Source: Acetobacter garciniae
GTDB lineage: Bacteria; Pseudomonadota; Alphaproteobacteria; Acetobacterales; Acetobacteraceae
Length of the DNA: 64,000 bases
Reading direction: 5' to 3'
NCBI RefSeq assembly: GCF_017377735.1
Contig: NZ_JAFVMH010000001.1
Location: forward strand, 62,001-126,000
Made by a program: the position numbers and the translations under genes. Positions 56,305 through 64,000 of the stretch are shown piece after piece. The notes below the pieces were generated by a model. That model saw only the letters and a program-made list of their open reading frames with translations. It ran no database searches and was not told where the DNA came from. Numbering within the stretch: the first letter of the stretch is position 1; every line of letters starts with the position of its first letter.

Positions 56305-57336
56305 TCAGGCTGCGGGAACGCCCTTGCTGGTCGAGTATTCGAAATGCAGCGCCTGCTCGGGGTGTACGATCGGATACAGGGCGTGCGCTGCAACGGCCGC
56401 TTCGCTGAACCCTTGCAGGATGAGCTTGAGCTTGCCGGGGTAGCTGGCCACGTCACCAATGGCGAACACGCCGGGCAGGCTGGTCTCGCAGGTGGAAGGG
56501 GTTACGGGAATGGTCGCGCGCGCCGTATCCATGCCCCAGCGCGCCACCGGCCCCAGATCCGTTGCCAGCCCGAAGAACGGCAGCAGCACGTCGGCTTCCA
56601 GAACGCGGGTGTTGCCGTCCATGTCGATGACTTCTACCCCCTCAAGCGCACCGCCGGTCCCATGCAGGCCATGAAGCTGATAGGGGACGATCTTTTCGAT
56701 CAGTCCCTGGCTTACCGCTTCTTCCAACTGGCGCAGGCTTTCCGGTGCGCCGCGGAAACGGTCGCGCCGATGCACCAGGTACAGCCTGGCCGCCATATCC
56801 TTGAGGGCAAGCGCCCAGTCGAGCGCGGAATCGCCCCCCCCGGCGATCACGATCCGGCGGTTTTCGAACTCCGCCTTGCGTCGCACGTAATACTGGACCG
56901 CACCGCTATCCTCATAAGCGCCCAGCCCGTCCAGCGGCGGGCGGTTGGGGCCGAACGCACCGGCCCCCGCGGCGATAATGACGGCCTTGGCCTGCAGGCT
57001 CACCTGGGCCGCGGCACCATGCGTCATGCCAAGGGTGAAGGCGCCGCGTTGGCCGCTCAGGCTGTCCACCCGGTGCTTGAGCAGGCGGGGCACATGAAAG
57101 GGGGCGATCTGCGCTTCCAGGTTGGCAATAAGCTGCGCGCCTTCCACCGCCGGGCAGGCAGGAATATCGTAGATCGGCTTTTCGGGATACAGCGCGGTGC
57201 ATTGCCCCCCTGTTTCGGGCAGCACGTCGATCAGCACGCAGCGCAGGCGCAGCATCGCGCATTGGAACGCGGCGAACAGCCCTGTCGGGCCAGCGCCGAT
57301 AATGGCCACATCGGTTTCGGTAGGCGTGGTGGTCAT
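56305..57336 (-). CDS. Ferredoxin/flavodoxin-NADP reductase, TrxR-like type (YumC)
   Basis: 343 residues from ATG 57336. FAD motif VAIIGAGPTGLFAAFQ (about 9-24), GGQCTALYPEKPIYDIPACP, and a second nucleotide motif VIAGGGDSALDWALAL. There is no CxxC redox pair of thioredoxin reductase, which defines the YumC-type ferredoxin-NADP+ reductases. FAIGDVASYPGKLKLI near the end closes the FAD site. It moves electrons between NADPH and ferredoxin or flavodoxin in the cytoplasm. Confidence 0.92.
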   Translation of the reverse strand: MTTTPTETDVAIIGAGPTGLFAAFQCAMLRLRCVLIDVLPETGGQCTALYPEKPIYDIPACPAVEGAQLIANLEAQIAPFHVPRLLKHRVDSLSGQRGAFTLGMTHGAAAQVSLQAKAVIIAAGAGAFGPNRPPLDGLGAYEDSGAVQYYVRRKAEFENRRIVIAGGGDSALDWALALKDMAARLYLVHRRDRFRGAPESLRQLEEAVSQGLIEKIVPYQLHGLHGTGGALEGVEVIDMDGNTRVLEADVLLPFFGLATDLGPVARWGMDTARATIPVTPSTCETSLPGVFAIGDVASYPGKLKLILQGFSEAAVAAHALYPIVHPEQALHFEYSTSKGVPAA

Positions 57337-57660
57337 GCGCGGTATCCTGCTGTCTTGCTCTGCTGCGGGGATTAAAGCGAAGTCACGCCCCAACGCAAGG
57401 CCCCACGCAGGGGCGGCATGCTCCAGCCCATGGAAAGACCGCAAGGCAAGGGCGCGCAAAGCCGAGCGCGAGGAGCCCCACCCGGCCCTCCGCCGCCAGC
57501 TTTTGAAACAGCCACTTAAAAAAGTGGGCAGGCAGGCGCAACCGGGGTCGGGTGGTGGTGTTATTAAAGCAAAAACGCCTGCGGCCATGGTACTGGTAAC
57601 AGTACCGGGCCGCAGGCGAATTTGTCGTTCAGCGCTGGATCAGGCGGGATGGGCCCCGGT
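57337..57660. other. 324-bp intergenic region with the icd terminator
   Basis: Lies between the icd stop and the start of the ferredoxin-NADP reductase gene, both minus strand. Apart from the terminator at 57572-57617 and the promoter expected near 57340-57450, nothing is recognised. Confidence 0.6.
57572..57617 (-). terminator. Very stable intrinsic terminator after icd
   Basis: On the minus strand CGCCTGCGGCC pairs with GGCCGCAGGCG and, inside that, GGTACTG with CAGTACC, giving 18 base pairs with a small bulge, a 4-nt loop and a following TTTTT. Confidence 0.9.
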
Positions 57661-58881
57661 TCAGCCCTGGGCGAGCGCCTTTTTCAGCCCCGCATCCAGC
57701 ACGTCCAGGAACGGCTGGGTGTCGAGCCATTTGGCGTCCTTGCCCACCAGAATGGCCAGGTCCTTGGTCATCTGCCCGCCTTCGACGGTTTCGATGCAGA
57801 CTTTTTCCAGTGTTTCCGCAAAATGCACGACATCGGGCGTGTCATCGAAGCGGCCACGATAGGCCAGGCCACGCGTCCATGCGAAAATGGAGGCGATGGG
57901 GTTGGTGCTGGTCGGCTTGCCCTTCTGGTGTTCGCGGTAATGGCGTGTCACCGTGCCGTGGGCGGCTTCCGCCTCCACCACGTCGCCCGTGGGGTTGAGC
58001 AGGACCGATGTCATCAGCCCCAGGCTGCCGAAGCCCTGGGCCACGATATCGCTCTGCACGTCGCCATCGTAGTTCTTGCAGGCCCAGACATAGCCGCCCT
58101 GCCACTTGAGCGCGCAGGCCACCATGTCATCGATCAGGCGGTGTTCGTAGGTCAGGCCCAGTTTTTCGAACTCGGCCTTGAATTCCTTGTCGTACACTTC
58201 CTGGAACACGTCCTTGAACATGCCGTCATAGGCCTTGAGGATCGTGTTCTTGGTGGACAGATAGACCGGCAGCTTGCGATCCCGCCCGTAGGAGAGGGAC
58301 GCCCGGGCAAAGCCTTCGATCGAGGCGCGGGTATTGTGCATGCCAAGGGCCACGCCGGGGCCTTTGAAGTCATGCACGTCCAGCACCATGGGTTCGCCGC
58401 CGCCTTCGGGCACGAAGTTCAGCGTCACCTTGCCCGGACCGGGGATCTTGGTTTCCGCCGCGCGGTAGATGTCGCCGTACGCATGGCGGCCGATCACGAT
58501 GGGCTTGGTCCAGTGCGGCACAAGGCGCGGCACGTTCGAGCAGATGATGGGCTCACGGAAAATGGTGCCATCGAGGATGTTGCGGATGGTGCCGTTGGGC
58601 GAACGCCACATCTTCTTCAGCCCGAATTCGCTCACGCGGGCTTCGTCCGGGGTGATGGTGGCGCATTTCACGCCCACGCCATAGCGCTTGGTGGCTTCCG
58701 CCGCGTCAATGGTAACCTGGTCGTTCGTGGCATCACGATGTTCGATGCCCAGGTCAAAATACTTCAGGTCAATATCCAGGTAGGGAAGGATAAGACGCTC
58801 ACGGATAAAGTGCCAGATGATACGGGTCATTTCATCCCCGTCCATTTCCACAACCGGGTTTTTGACCTTGATTTTAGCCAT
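57661..58881 (-). CDS. icd: Isocitrate dehydrogenase (NADP+), eukaryote-like subfamily
   Basis: 406 residues from ATG 58881. [20 protein letters not shown] starts the fold of subfamily II (IDH1-like) enzymes, which are shorter than E. coli Icd. Substrate motif [19 protein letters not shown] (partly shown), NADP-binding region [14 protein letters not shown], and [10 protein letters not shown] with metal Asp are present. It oxidises isocitrate to 2-oxoglutarate, feeding glutamine synthesis (glnB-glnA nearby). Long intergenic leader and strong terminator make it a monocistronic gene. Confidence 0.96.
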   Translation of the reverse strand: MAKIKVKNPVVEMDGDEMTRIIWHFIRERLILPYLDIDLKYFDLGIEHRDATNDQVTIDAAEATKRYGVGVKCATITPDEARVSEFGLKKMWRSPNGTIRNILDGTIFREPIICSNVPRLVPHWTKPIVIGRHAYGDIYRAAETKIPGPGKVTLNFVPEGGGEPMVLDVHDFKGPGVALGMHNTRASIEGFARASLSYGRDRKLPVYLSTKNTILKAYDGMFKDVFQEVYDKEFKAEFEKLGLTYEHRLIDDMVACALKWQGGYVWACKNYDGDVQSDIVAQGFGSLGLMTSVLLNPTGDVVEAEAAHGTVTRHYREHQKGKPTSTNPIASIFAWTRGLAYRGRFDDTPDVVHFAETLEKVCIETVEGGQMTKDLAILVGKDAKWLDTQPFLDVLDAGLKKALAQG

Positions 58882-59047
58882 GATACTGTATCCGTCTCCG
58901 ACGAGTTTTATTATTCCTTCGGTGCAGGGACATGCCTGCGCCCATGCACCTGTGGGGTTGGGGACCATAGACCAGCATGGCCGACCAGGCTCCTCACAAT
59001 CAGGACAGGGAGGGGTGTAAGGGCAGGAATGTGCGTGAGAAAATAAA

Positions 59048-59064
59048 TTAAATCATTGATTTAA
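59048..59064. promoter_or_regulatory. 17-bp AT-rich palindrome upstream of icd
   Basis: TTAAATCA and TGATTTAA flank a single T and are exact reverse complements. It lies about 170 bp upstream of the icd start. It may be an operator or part of the icd promoter. Confidence 0.35.
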
Positions 59065-59105
59065 AATGTATTTTTCTTGTTATCACAAAGTGGTCAGCTT
59101 TGTTA

Positions 59106-59160
59106 GGGCACAGGGCACAGGGCACAGGGCACAGGGCACAGGGCACAGGGCACAGGGCAA
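59106..59160. repeat. Seven tandem copies of GGGCACA
   Basis: Seven perfect 7-bp units followed by GGGCAA. Non-coding; no spacers. The copy number is probably variable between strains. Confidence 0.95.
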
Positions 59161-59225
59161 TGGCCCTGGGGCGCCGGCTGGCGCAAAGGGCTTTATAAAA
59201 ATGGATTTTCAAAGGAAATATATGC

Positions 59226-59302
59226 TGGGGCGAACGACGGGGCTCGAACCCGCGACCACCGGTACCACAAACCGGCGCTCTACCAGCTGAGCTACGTCCG
59301 CC
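59226..59302 (-). tRNA. tRNA-His(GTG): tRNA-His (anticodon GTG)
   Basis: On the minus strand the acceptor GCGGACG pairs with CGTTCGC, preceded by the extra G(-1) paired to C73 that marks tRNA-His. The anticodon stem CCGGT/ACCGG encloses TTGTGGT, so the anticodon is GTG. T arm GCGGG/CCCGT encloses TTCGAGC. The 3' CCA is encoded (59226-59228). Confidence 0.96.
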
Positions 59303-59316
59303 GCACAGCAAGCGGA

Positions 59317-59345
59317 CGTTTAGAGAAAAGAGCCTGGGCCGTCAA
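59317..59345 (-). promoter_or_regulatory. Sigma70-like promoter of tRNA-His
   Basis: On the minus strand TTGACG (59340-59345) and TAAACG (59317-59322) are 17 nt apart, about 15-20 nt upstream of the tRNA 5' end. The -10 is weak. Confidence 0.5.
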
Positions 59346-59374
59346 TCGGCAGATGGATTTTTCATGCAGAAAAA

Positions 59375-60553
59375 TCATGTCCGCGCGTTTTTCCACGCCT
59401 TGATCCGCAGCACGGCCTCGATCAGGATTTCCTCGCGTTTGCAAAAGGCAAAACGGATCAGGTTGCGCGGTGGCTCGCCGCTTTGCGCGTCATAAAAGGC
59501 CGAGGCCGGAATGGTGGTCACGCGGGCCTGCTCGCTGAGCATGCGCGAGAACGCCACGTCATCCATCCCGCCGGCCACGGGGGTGATGTCCGCCATGACA
59601 AAGTAGCTGCCCTGGCTGGGCAGGACGCCAAAGCCTGCCTCCGCCAACCCGGCGGACAGGATCTGGCGCTTGCGGCCCATGTCGCGCGCCAGTTCGGTAA
59701 AGTAGTCCGTATCCTTGTTCAGCCCGAAGGCCACGGCGCGTTGCAGGTTGGGCGGGGTCGCGAACACCAGGTTCTGGTGTGCCTTGGCCACCACGCCGGC
59801 CAGTGGCGCGGCCGCCACGACGTAGCCCACCTTCCACCCCGTCAGCGAAAAGCTCTTGCCCGCGCTGCCAATGCGCAGGCAGCGCTCGCGCATGTCGGGC
59901 AGCGTCATCAGGGAAACATGGGCGGCGTTGTCGAACACCAGATGTTCGTACACCTCGTCGCAGATGGCGTAGCTGTCGTGGCGGCGCATGAGATCGGCGA
60001 TAAACGCCAGTTCATCGGGGGTGAACACCTTGCCCGTGGGGTTCATGGGCGTGTTCAGCACAATGGCTTTGGTCCGATCCGAAAACGCCTGCTCCAGGGC
60101 CGCGCGGGGGAGGGCCCAGTCAGGCGCTTCCAGCCGGACAAGGCGGGGTATGCCACCAAGCTGGCGGATGACGGGCAGGTACGTATCATAAAGGGGTTCG
60201 ATCAGGACAACCTCGTCCCCCGGTTCGATCAGGGCGCAGAAGGCTGCTGCCAGCGCTTCCGTCGCCCCCGATGTCACCACGACTTCCGAATCGGCGCACA
60301 CCATCAGGCCCTGGAAGCGCTTGCTGGCATCGGCCACCGCCTGGCGCAGTTCGGGCAGGCCGGTCAGCGGCGCGTACTGGTTGCGCCCGTCCAGCAGCGC
60401 GTCTGCTGCAAGCTGGACCATGTCCTGCGGGCCCTGCGTATCGGGAAAGCCCTGGCCGAGATTGATGGCGTCATGCTGGCGCGCAAGGTCGGACATGGTG
60501 GTGAAAATGGTGACGGGCAGGTTTGCGAAAGTGGGGTTAAGGGGTTTCGTCAC
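59375..60553 (-). CDS. Class I PLP-dependent aminotransferase
   Basis: 392 residues from GTG 60553; AAGGA lies nine bases upstream. AINLGQGFPDTQ, TSGATEAL (94-101), NTPMNPTGK (168-176), Asp199 in CDEVYEHLVF and the PLP Lys233 in GSAGKSFSLTGWK are all present. The sequence is like YbdL/kynurenine-type aminotransferases that accept methionine and aromatic amino acids. Cytoplasmic. Substrate cannot be fixed. Near glnB/glnA but divergent. Confidence 0.92.
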   Translation of the reverse strand: MTKPLNPTFANLPVTIFTTMSDLARQHDAINLGQGFPDTQGPQDMVQLAADALLDGRNQYAPLTGLPELRQAVADASKRFQGLMVCADSEVVVTSGATEALAAAFCALIEPGDEVVLIEPLYDTYLPVIRQLGGIPRLVRLEAPDWALPRAALEQAFSDRTKAIVLNTPMNPTGKVFTPDELAFIADLMRRHDSYAICDEVYEHLVFDNAAHVSLMTLPDMRERCLRIGSAGKSFSLTGWKVGYVVAAAPLAGVVAKAHQNLVFATPPNLQRAVAFGLNKDTDYFTELARDMGRKRQILSAGLAEAGFGVLPSQGSYFVMADITPVAGGMDDVAFSRMLSEQARVTTIPASAFYDAQSGEPPRNLIRFAFCKREEILIEAVLRIKAWKNART

Positions 60554-60830
60554 AATAAAATTTCCTTACTCGCCCTATGTGCTGACTGGTCGGGGGAAAG
60601 CACAATGCAGCGAAATCGCGGGGGCTGGAATGGCCATTTTGCAAGGGGTTGTCGCGGGCTGGGTTCCTGGGGGTATCCGTGCGCGGGTTCGATACAAATT
60701 CGTGTCTATCCGATTGCCCATAAAGGCAAGGCGTGCAAGTGTGCGGCTATTCCGGCCGCGCGCCCCTGACAGGGTGCCAGGCGGGGAAAAGGGACAGGCC
60801 CGCATGGCGGGCGCAGCAATGGTGTATTGA

Positions 60831-61178
<348 letters not shown>

Positions 61179-61282
61179 TCCCCTCCGGCCGCCCGGGGGG
61201 CCTAGGCGCGGACTTGTAAGTATGACGACACAGCGCGTTTCGCAGGGTGCGGCGCGTGGATTGGCTTGTAGGTGAAGAGATT

Positions 61283-62728
61283 ATGGTAAAGAAAACAGCT
61301 TCGGCGGGGGACAGCAAGGCTGCCGCGATCGCCAAGGTTTTTGACCTGATTCAGGAACATTCGGTCGAACTGGTGGACCTGCGCTTTACGGACCCCCGCG
61401 GCAAGTGGCATCACACGTGCCAGCACGTGAGCACTGTTGAGGAAGACAGCTTCACCGATGGCTTCATGTTCGATGGGTCTTCCATCGGCGGCTGGAAGGC
61501 CATCAATGAAAGCGACATGGTGCTGCTGCCCGACCCGACATCGGCCGTGATGGACCCGTTCTCGGCCCGTCCGCAGCTGATCCTGTTCTGCGACATCATC
61601 GAACCGTCCACCGGGCAGCCCTATAACCGCGACCCGCGCTCCACCGCCAAGCTGGCCGAGCAGTACCTGAAGTCCTCCGGCCTGGGTGACACGGCCTTCT
61701 TCGGTCCTGAAGCCGAGTTCTTCATTTTCGACAATGTCCAGTTCGGTACCGGCCCCAACTACGGCAAGTTCCAGCTCGACAGCATCGAAGGCCCCGACGC
61801 CTCGCTCAAGGACTTCCCCGAAGGGAACATGGGCCATCGTCCGGGTGTGAAGGGTGGGTATTTCCCCGTCGCCCCCGTGGACAGCGAAAGCGACCTGCGC
61901 GCCGAAATGCTGGCCACCATGGGTGAAATGGGCCTGGCCATCGAAAAGCACCACCACGAAGTGGCGCAGTCCCAGCACGAACTGGGCACCAAGTTCGAAA
62001 CGCTGGTGCGTTCGGCCGACTTCATGCAGATCTACAAATACTGCGTGCACAATGTCGCCCATTCCTACGGCAAGACGGCAACCTTCATGCCCAAGCCGAT
62101 CTATGGCGACAACGGTTCGGGCATGCATGTCCACCAGTCCATCTGGAAGGACGGCAAGCCCACCTTCGCAGGCAACGGCTATGCCGACCTGTCCGATACG
62201 GCGCTGTATTACATTGGCGGTATCATCAAGCACGCCAAGGCGCTGAACGCGTTTACCAACCCGTCCACCAATTCCTACAAGCGGCTGATCCCGGGTTTTG
62301 AAGCGCCGGTGCTGCTGGCCTATTCCGCCCGCAACCGTTCCGCGTCGTGCCGTATTCCCTACGCCACCAGCCCCAAGGCCAAGCGCGTGGAAGTGCGTTT
62401 CCCCGACCCGACGGCCAACCCCTACCTGGCTTTTGCCGCCATGCTCATGGCCGGCCTGGACGGGATCAAGAACAAGATCCACCCGGGCGATGCCATGGAC
62501 AAGGATCTGTACGACCTGCCGCCCGAAGAACTCAAGCAGATCCCGACCGTCTGCGGCTCCCTGCGTGAAGCGCTGGAAGCCCTGGCCGCCGATCATGAGT
62601 TCCTGCTGGCTGGCGGTGTGTTCACCAAGGACCAGATCGAAAGCTACATCACCCTGAAATGGGACGACGTGTATCGCTTCGAACACACGCCGCACCCCAT
62701 CGAGTTCGAGATGTACTACTCCGTCTAA
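61283..62728 (+). CDS. glnA: Glutamine synthetase type I
   Basis: 481 residues from ATG 61283. [36 protein letters not shown]-binding [29 protein letters not shown] and the adenylylation site Tyr410 in [11 protein letters not shown] are all present, so this is GSI-beta, switched off by GlnE. It forms a dodecamer that makes glutamine from glutamate and ammonia. The operon ends at the terminator at 62817. Confidence 0.97.
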   Translation: MVKKTASAGDSKAAAIAKVFDLIQEHSVELVDLRFTDPRGKWHHTCQHVSTVEEDSFTDGFMFDGSSIGGWKAINESDMVLLPDPTSAVMDPFSARPQLILFCDIIEPSTGQPYNRDPRSTAKLAEQYLKSSGLGDTAFFGPEAEFFIFDNVQFGTGPNYGKFQLDSIEGPDASLKDFPEGNMGHRPGVKGGYFPVAPVDSESDLRAEMLATMGEMGLAIEKHHHEVAQSQHELGTKFETLVRSADFMQIYKYCVHNVAHSYGKTATFMPKPIYGDNGSGMHVHQSIWKDGKPTFAGNGYADLSDTALYYIGGIIKHAKALNAFTNPSTNSYKRLIPGFEAPVLLAYSARNRSASCRIPYATSPKAKRVEVRFPDPTANPYLAFAAMLMAGLDGIKNKIHPGDAMDKDLYDLPPEELKQIPTVCGSLREALEALAADHEFLLAGGVFTKDQIESYITLKWDDVYRFEHTPHPIEFEMYYSV

Positions 62729-62816
62729 GGACGGACCGGGCCTGCGGGCTTTCCCTGGGGAAAGTCCGTGCCTGGGGCTTGGCCCCCGGGCAGTCCTGCC
62801 CCACCTTCGGGTGGCA

Positions 62817-62853
62817 GAAAACGCGGTGCCGCTTATGCGGGCCGCGTTTTTTG
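62817..62853 (+). terminator. Intrinsic terminator after glnA
   Basis: AAAACGCGG pairs with CCGCGTTTT around an inner GCCGC/GCGGG stem, followed by T residues (TTTTTTG). Confidence 0.85.
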
Positions 62854-62869
62854 TTGGGCGGAATTTCAG

Positions 62870-62903
62870 CGCCCGAAGGCGCATCGTTATGCGTTTTCGG
62901 GCG
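62870..62903. promoter_or_regulatory. Hairpin in the gcd leader region
   Basis: Arms 62870-62884 and 62889-62903 pair in 13 of 15 positions (CGCCCGAAGGCGCAT against ATGCGTTTTCGGGCG) around CGTT. It lies between the glnA terminator and gcd, and has no U-run. Confidence 0.4.
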
Positions 62904-62921
62904 TTGGACGGGGCTGCAACG

Positions 62922-62943
62922 ATGTATTGACTGCACAATACAT
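62922..62943. promoter_or_regulatory. Palindrome before gcd, candidate operator
   Basis: ATGTATTG (62922-62929) and CAATACAT (62936-62943) are exact reverse complements with a 6-bp spacer, about 66 bp upstream of the gcd start. The size suits a dimeric repressor. Confidence 0.45.
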
Positions 62944-63008
62944 TCATTTGCTGTATAAGAAGAGAGTGATTCCTTTTTGTTATGACATAAATAAGTGGTT
63001 AAGGCGTA

Positions 63009-64000
63009 ATGATATCTGAGCGGACCGGATTTCTACTCAAGGCAACGGCCATCATCCTGGCTATTCTCGGGCTCGTGCTGGGGGGCGGCGGCCTGTGGCT
63101 GGCCTGGCTCGGCGGGTCGGGATTTTATGTGGGATGCGGTCTGGTCCTGCTTGTGGTGGCCGGTCTGCTGTGGCGGCGTCGGCGCGAGGCGCTGTGGCTT
63201 TACGCCGCACTGGTTTTTGCGGTGCTGGCCTGGTCGGTTCATGAAGCCGGGTTCGATTTCTGGGCGCTGGCCCCGCGTGGCGATATTCTGCTGCCGCTGG
63301 GCGTGTGGCTGTTGCTGCCCTTTGTAACGCGTGGCCTTGTCCCGGCATCGGGCTGGAACCGTGCGCCCCTGGCGCTGGGCATTGTGGCGGCGCTGGCTGT
63401 GTATGGCTACGCCCTTACCCAGGACCCGCAGGATGTGGCGGGCGTTCTGCCCAGCGCCCCGGCCACGGCGGGCATTGCCCTGCCCGGAGATGCAACGCCC
63501 GTTGCTGCAGGTGACTGGCCCGCCTATGGCCGCACCCAGGCAGGGGATCGTTATTCGCCCCTGACCCAGATCACACCCGCCAATGTGCGGGGGCTGAAAG
63601 TGGCATGGACGTTCCGCACGCACGATCTCAAGCGTCCCGATGACCCGGGTGAGATCACGGATGAGGTCACGCCCATCAAGGCGGGTAATACGCTGTATCT
63701 GTGTTCCCCCCACCAGATCCTGTTCGCGCTGGATGCCGCGACCGGGCAGGAGCGGTGGCGTTTCGACCCGAAAATTACGTATAACCCGACCTTCCAGCAC
63801 CTGACATGCCGTGGCGTGTCCTATGTGCAAACCCCGCTGGACCAGGCGGCGGCCCATGGGGTGACAACGCCCGATAGCTGCGCGCAGCGTATTCTGCTGC
63901 CCACCAATGACGGCCGCCTGTTCGCGCTGGATGCGCAGACCGGCGCCCGGTGTTCCGCCTTCGGCAAGCAGGGTGAACTGGACCTGACCGAGGGCATGCC
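63009..64000 (+). CDS. gcd: Membrane-bound PQQ-dependent glucose dehydrogenase (partial, 5' end)
   Basis: The first 330 codons are in the window. Five membrane segments lie in residues about 10-138. The quinoprotein propeller starts at GDWPAYGRT (168-176), followed by RYSPLTQITP, DEVTPIKAGNTLYLCSPHQI and HLTCRGVSY, close to the E. coli Gcd order. It oxidises glucose at the outer face of the inner membrane and passes electrons to ubiquinone. Acetic acid bacteria use it for gluconic acid production. Quinate or shikimate dehydrogenase paralogues share this layout, but these segments fit Gcd best. Confidence 0.9.
   Translation, partial: MISERTGFLLKATAIILAILGLVLGGGGLWLAWLGGSGFYVGCGLVLLVVAGLLWRRRREALWLYAALVFAVLAWSVHEAGFDFWALAPRGDILLPLGVWLLLPFVTRGLVPASGWNRAPLALGIVAALAVYGYALTQDPQDVAGVLPSAPATAGIALPGDATPVAAGDWPAYGRTQAGDRYSPLTQITPANVRGLKVAWTFRTHDLKRPDDPGEITDEVTPIKAGNTLYLCSPHQILFALDAATGQERWRFDPKITYNPTFQHLTCRGVSYVQTPLDQAAAHGVTTPDSCAQRILLPTNDGRLFALDAQTGARCSAFGKQGELDLTEGM

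Larger units (their letters stand above)
58882..59225. other. 344-bp intergenic region with palindrome and heptamer repeats
   Basis: Between icd (start side) and tRNA-His (3' end). It holds a 17-bp AT-rich palindrome (59048-59064) and seven tandem heptamers (59106-59154). No convincing gene. Confidence 0.6.

Noticed and set aside
60620..60660. Sigma54 promoter before glnB
   Set aside because: TGG and GCA elements occur near 60626-60643 but none of the pairs has the required -24/-12 spacing.

Overview
The window looks like a chromosome segment of an acetic acid bacterium (Acetobacteraceae, most like Komagataeibacter or Gluconacetobacter). This is inferred from the GC-rich sequence, a membrane-bound PQQ glucose dehydrogenase gene at the right edge (63009 on), a Tat-exported gluconolactonase, the alphaproteobacterial small protein DUF3126, an NADP isocitrate dehydrogenase of the eukaryote-like subfamily, and many TonB-dependent and porin-like envelope genes. 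No sequence search was possible, so genus is inference.

Positions 1-5698 are the right end of an integrated phage-like element. It holds the C-terminus of a primase, a serine resolvase, a small terminase-like candidate, a complete large terminase, several unknown small genes and a RusA-type resolvase. It stops about 80 bp from the 3' end of a tRNA-Ala gene, a classic integration target. No capsid, portal or tail gene lies between the terminase and the tRNA, so it is either a decayed prophage or a phage satellite carrying its own TerL.

From 5699 the sequence is ordinary chromosome. 5.9-11.3 kb holds small envelope and secreted proteins and trhO. 11.4-16.5 kb is a tight cluster of TonB-dependent receptor, APH-fold kinase and PnuC-family permease, which reads as an uptake-and-trap route for a vitamin or nucleoside. 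A gene-free stretch with DnaA-box-like 9-mers follows (16.6-16.9 kb). 17-25.8 kb holds crcB, a VOC protein, a di-iron protein, a thioesterase, TonB, an M13 peptidase, a hydroxyacid dehydrogenase and a hydrolase. 25.9-31.9 kb is rich in metal and ion handling: a WD40 protein translationally coupled to a COG0523 GTPase, a ClC channel, and two adjacent cation diffusion facilitators, one with a 21-copy His-Asp repeat encoded by a hexanucleotide microsatellite. 32-41.3 kb holds a COG2509 flavoprotein, an OFA-type MFS transporter, a YbfF-like esterase, a tandem Usp protein, an OPT transporter and an alginate-export-family barrel.

41.5-54.4 kb holds small unknowns, moeB overlapping a DsrE-like gene, an SH3 protein, pyruvate kinase, gluconolactonase, a feoA-feoB-Cys-rich iron operon behind a Fur-like site, typA and a small secreted protein. 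54.6-62.7 kb holds dadA, a ferredoxin/flavodoxin-NADP reductase, icd, tRNA-His, a class I aminotransferase, and glnB-glnA (nitrogen control). The last kilobase begins gcd behind two palindromes. The gluconolactonase and Gcd would act in sequence in the periplasm: glucose to gluconolactone to gluconate.
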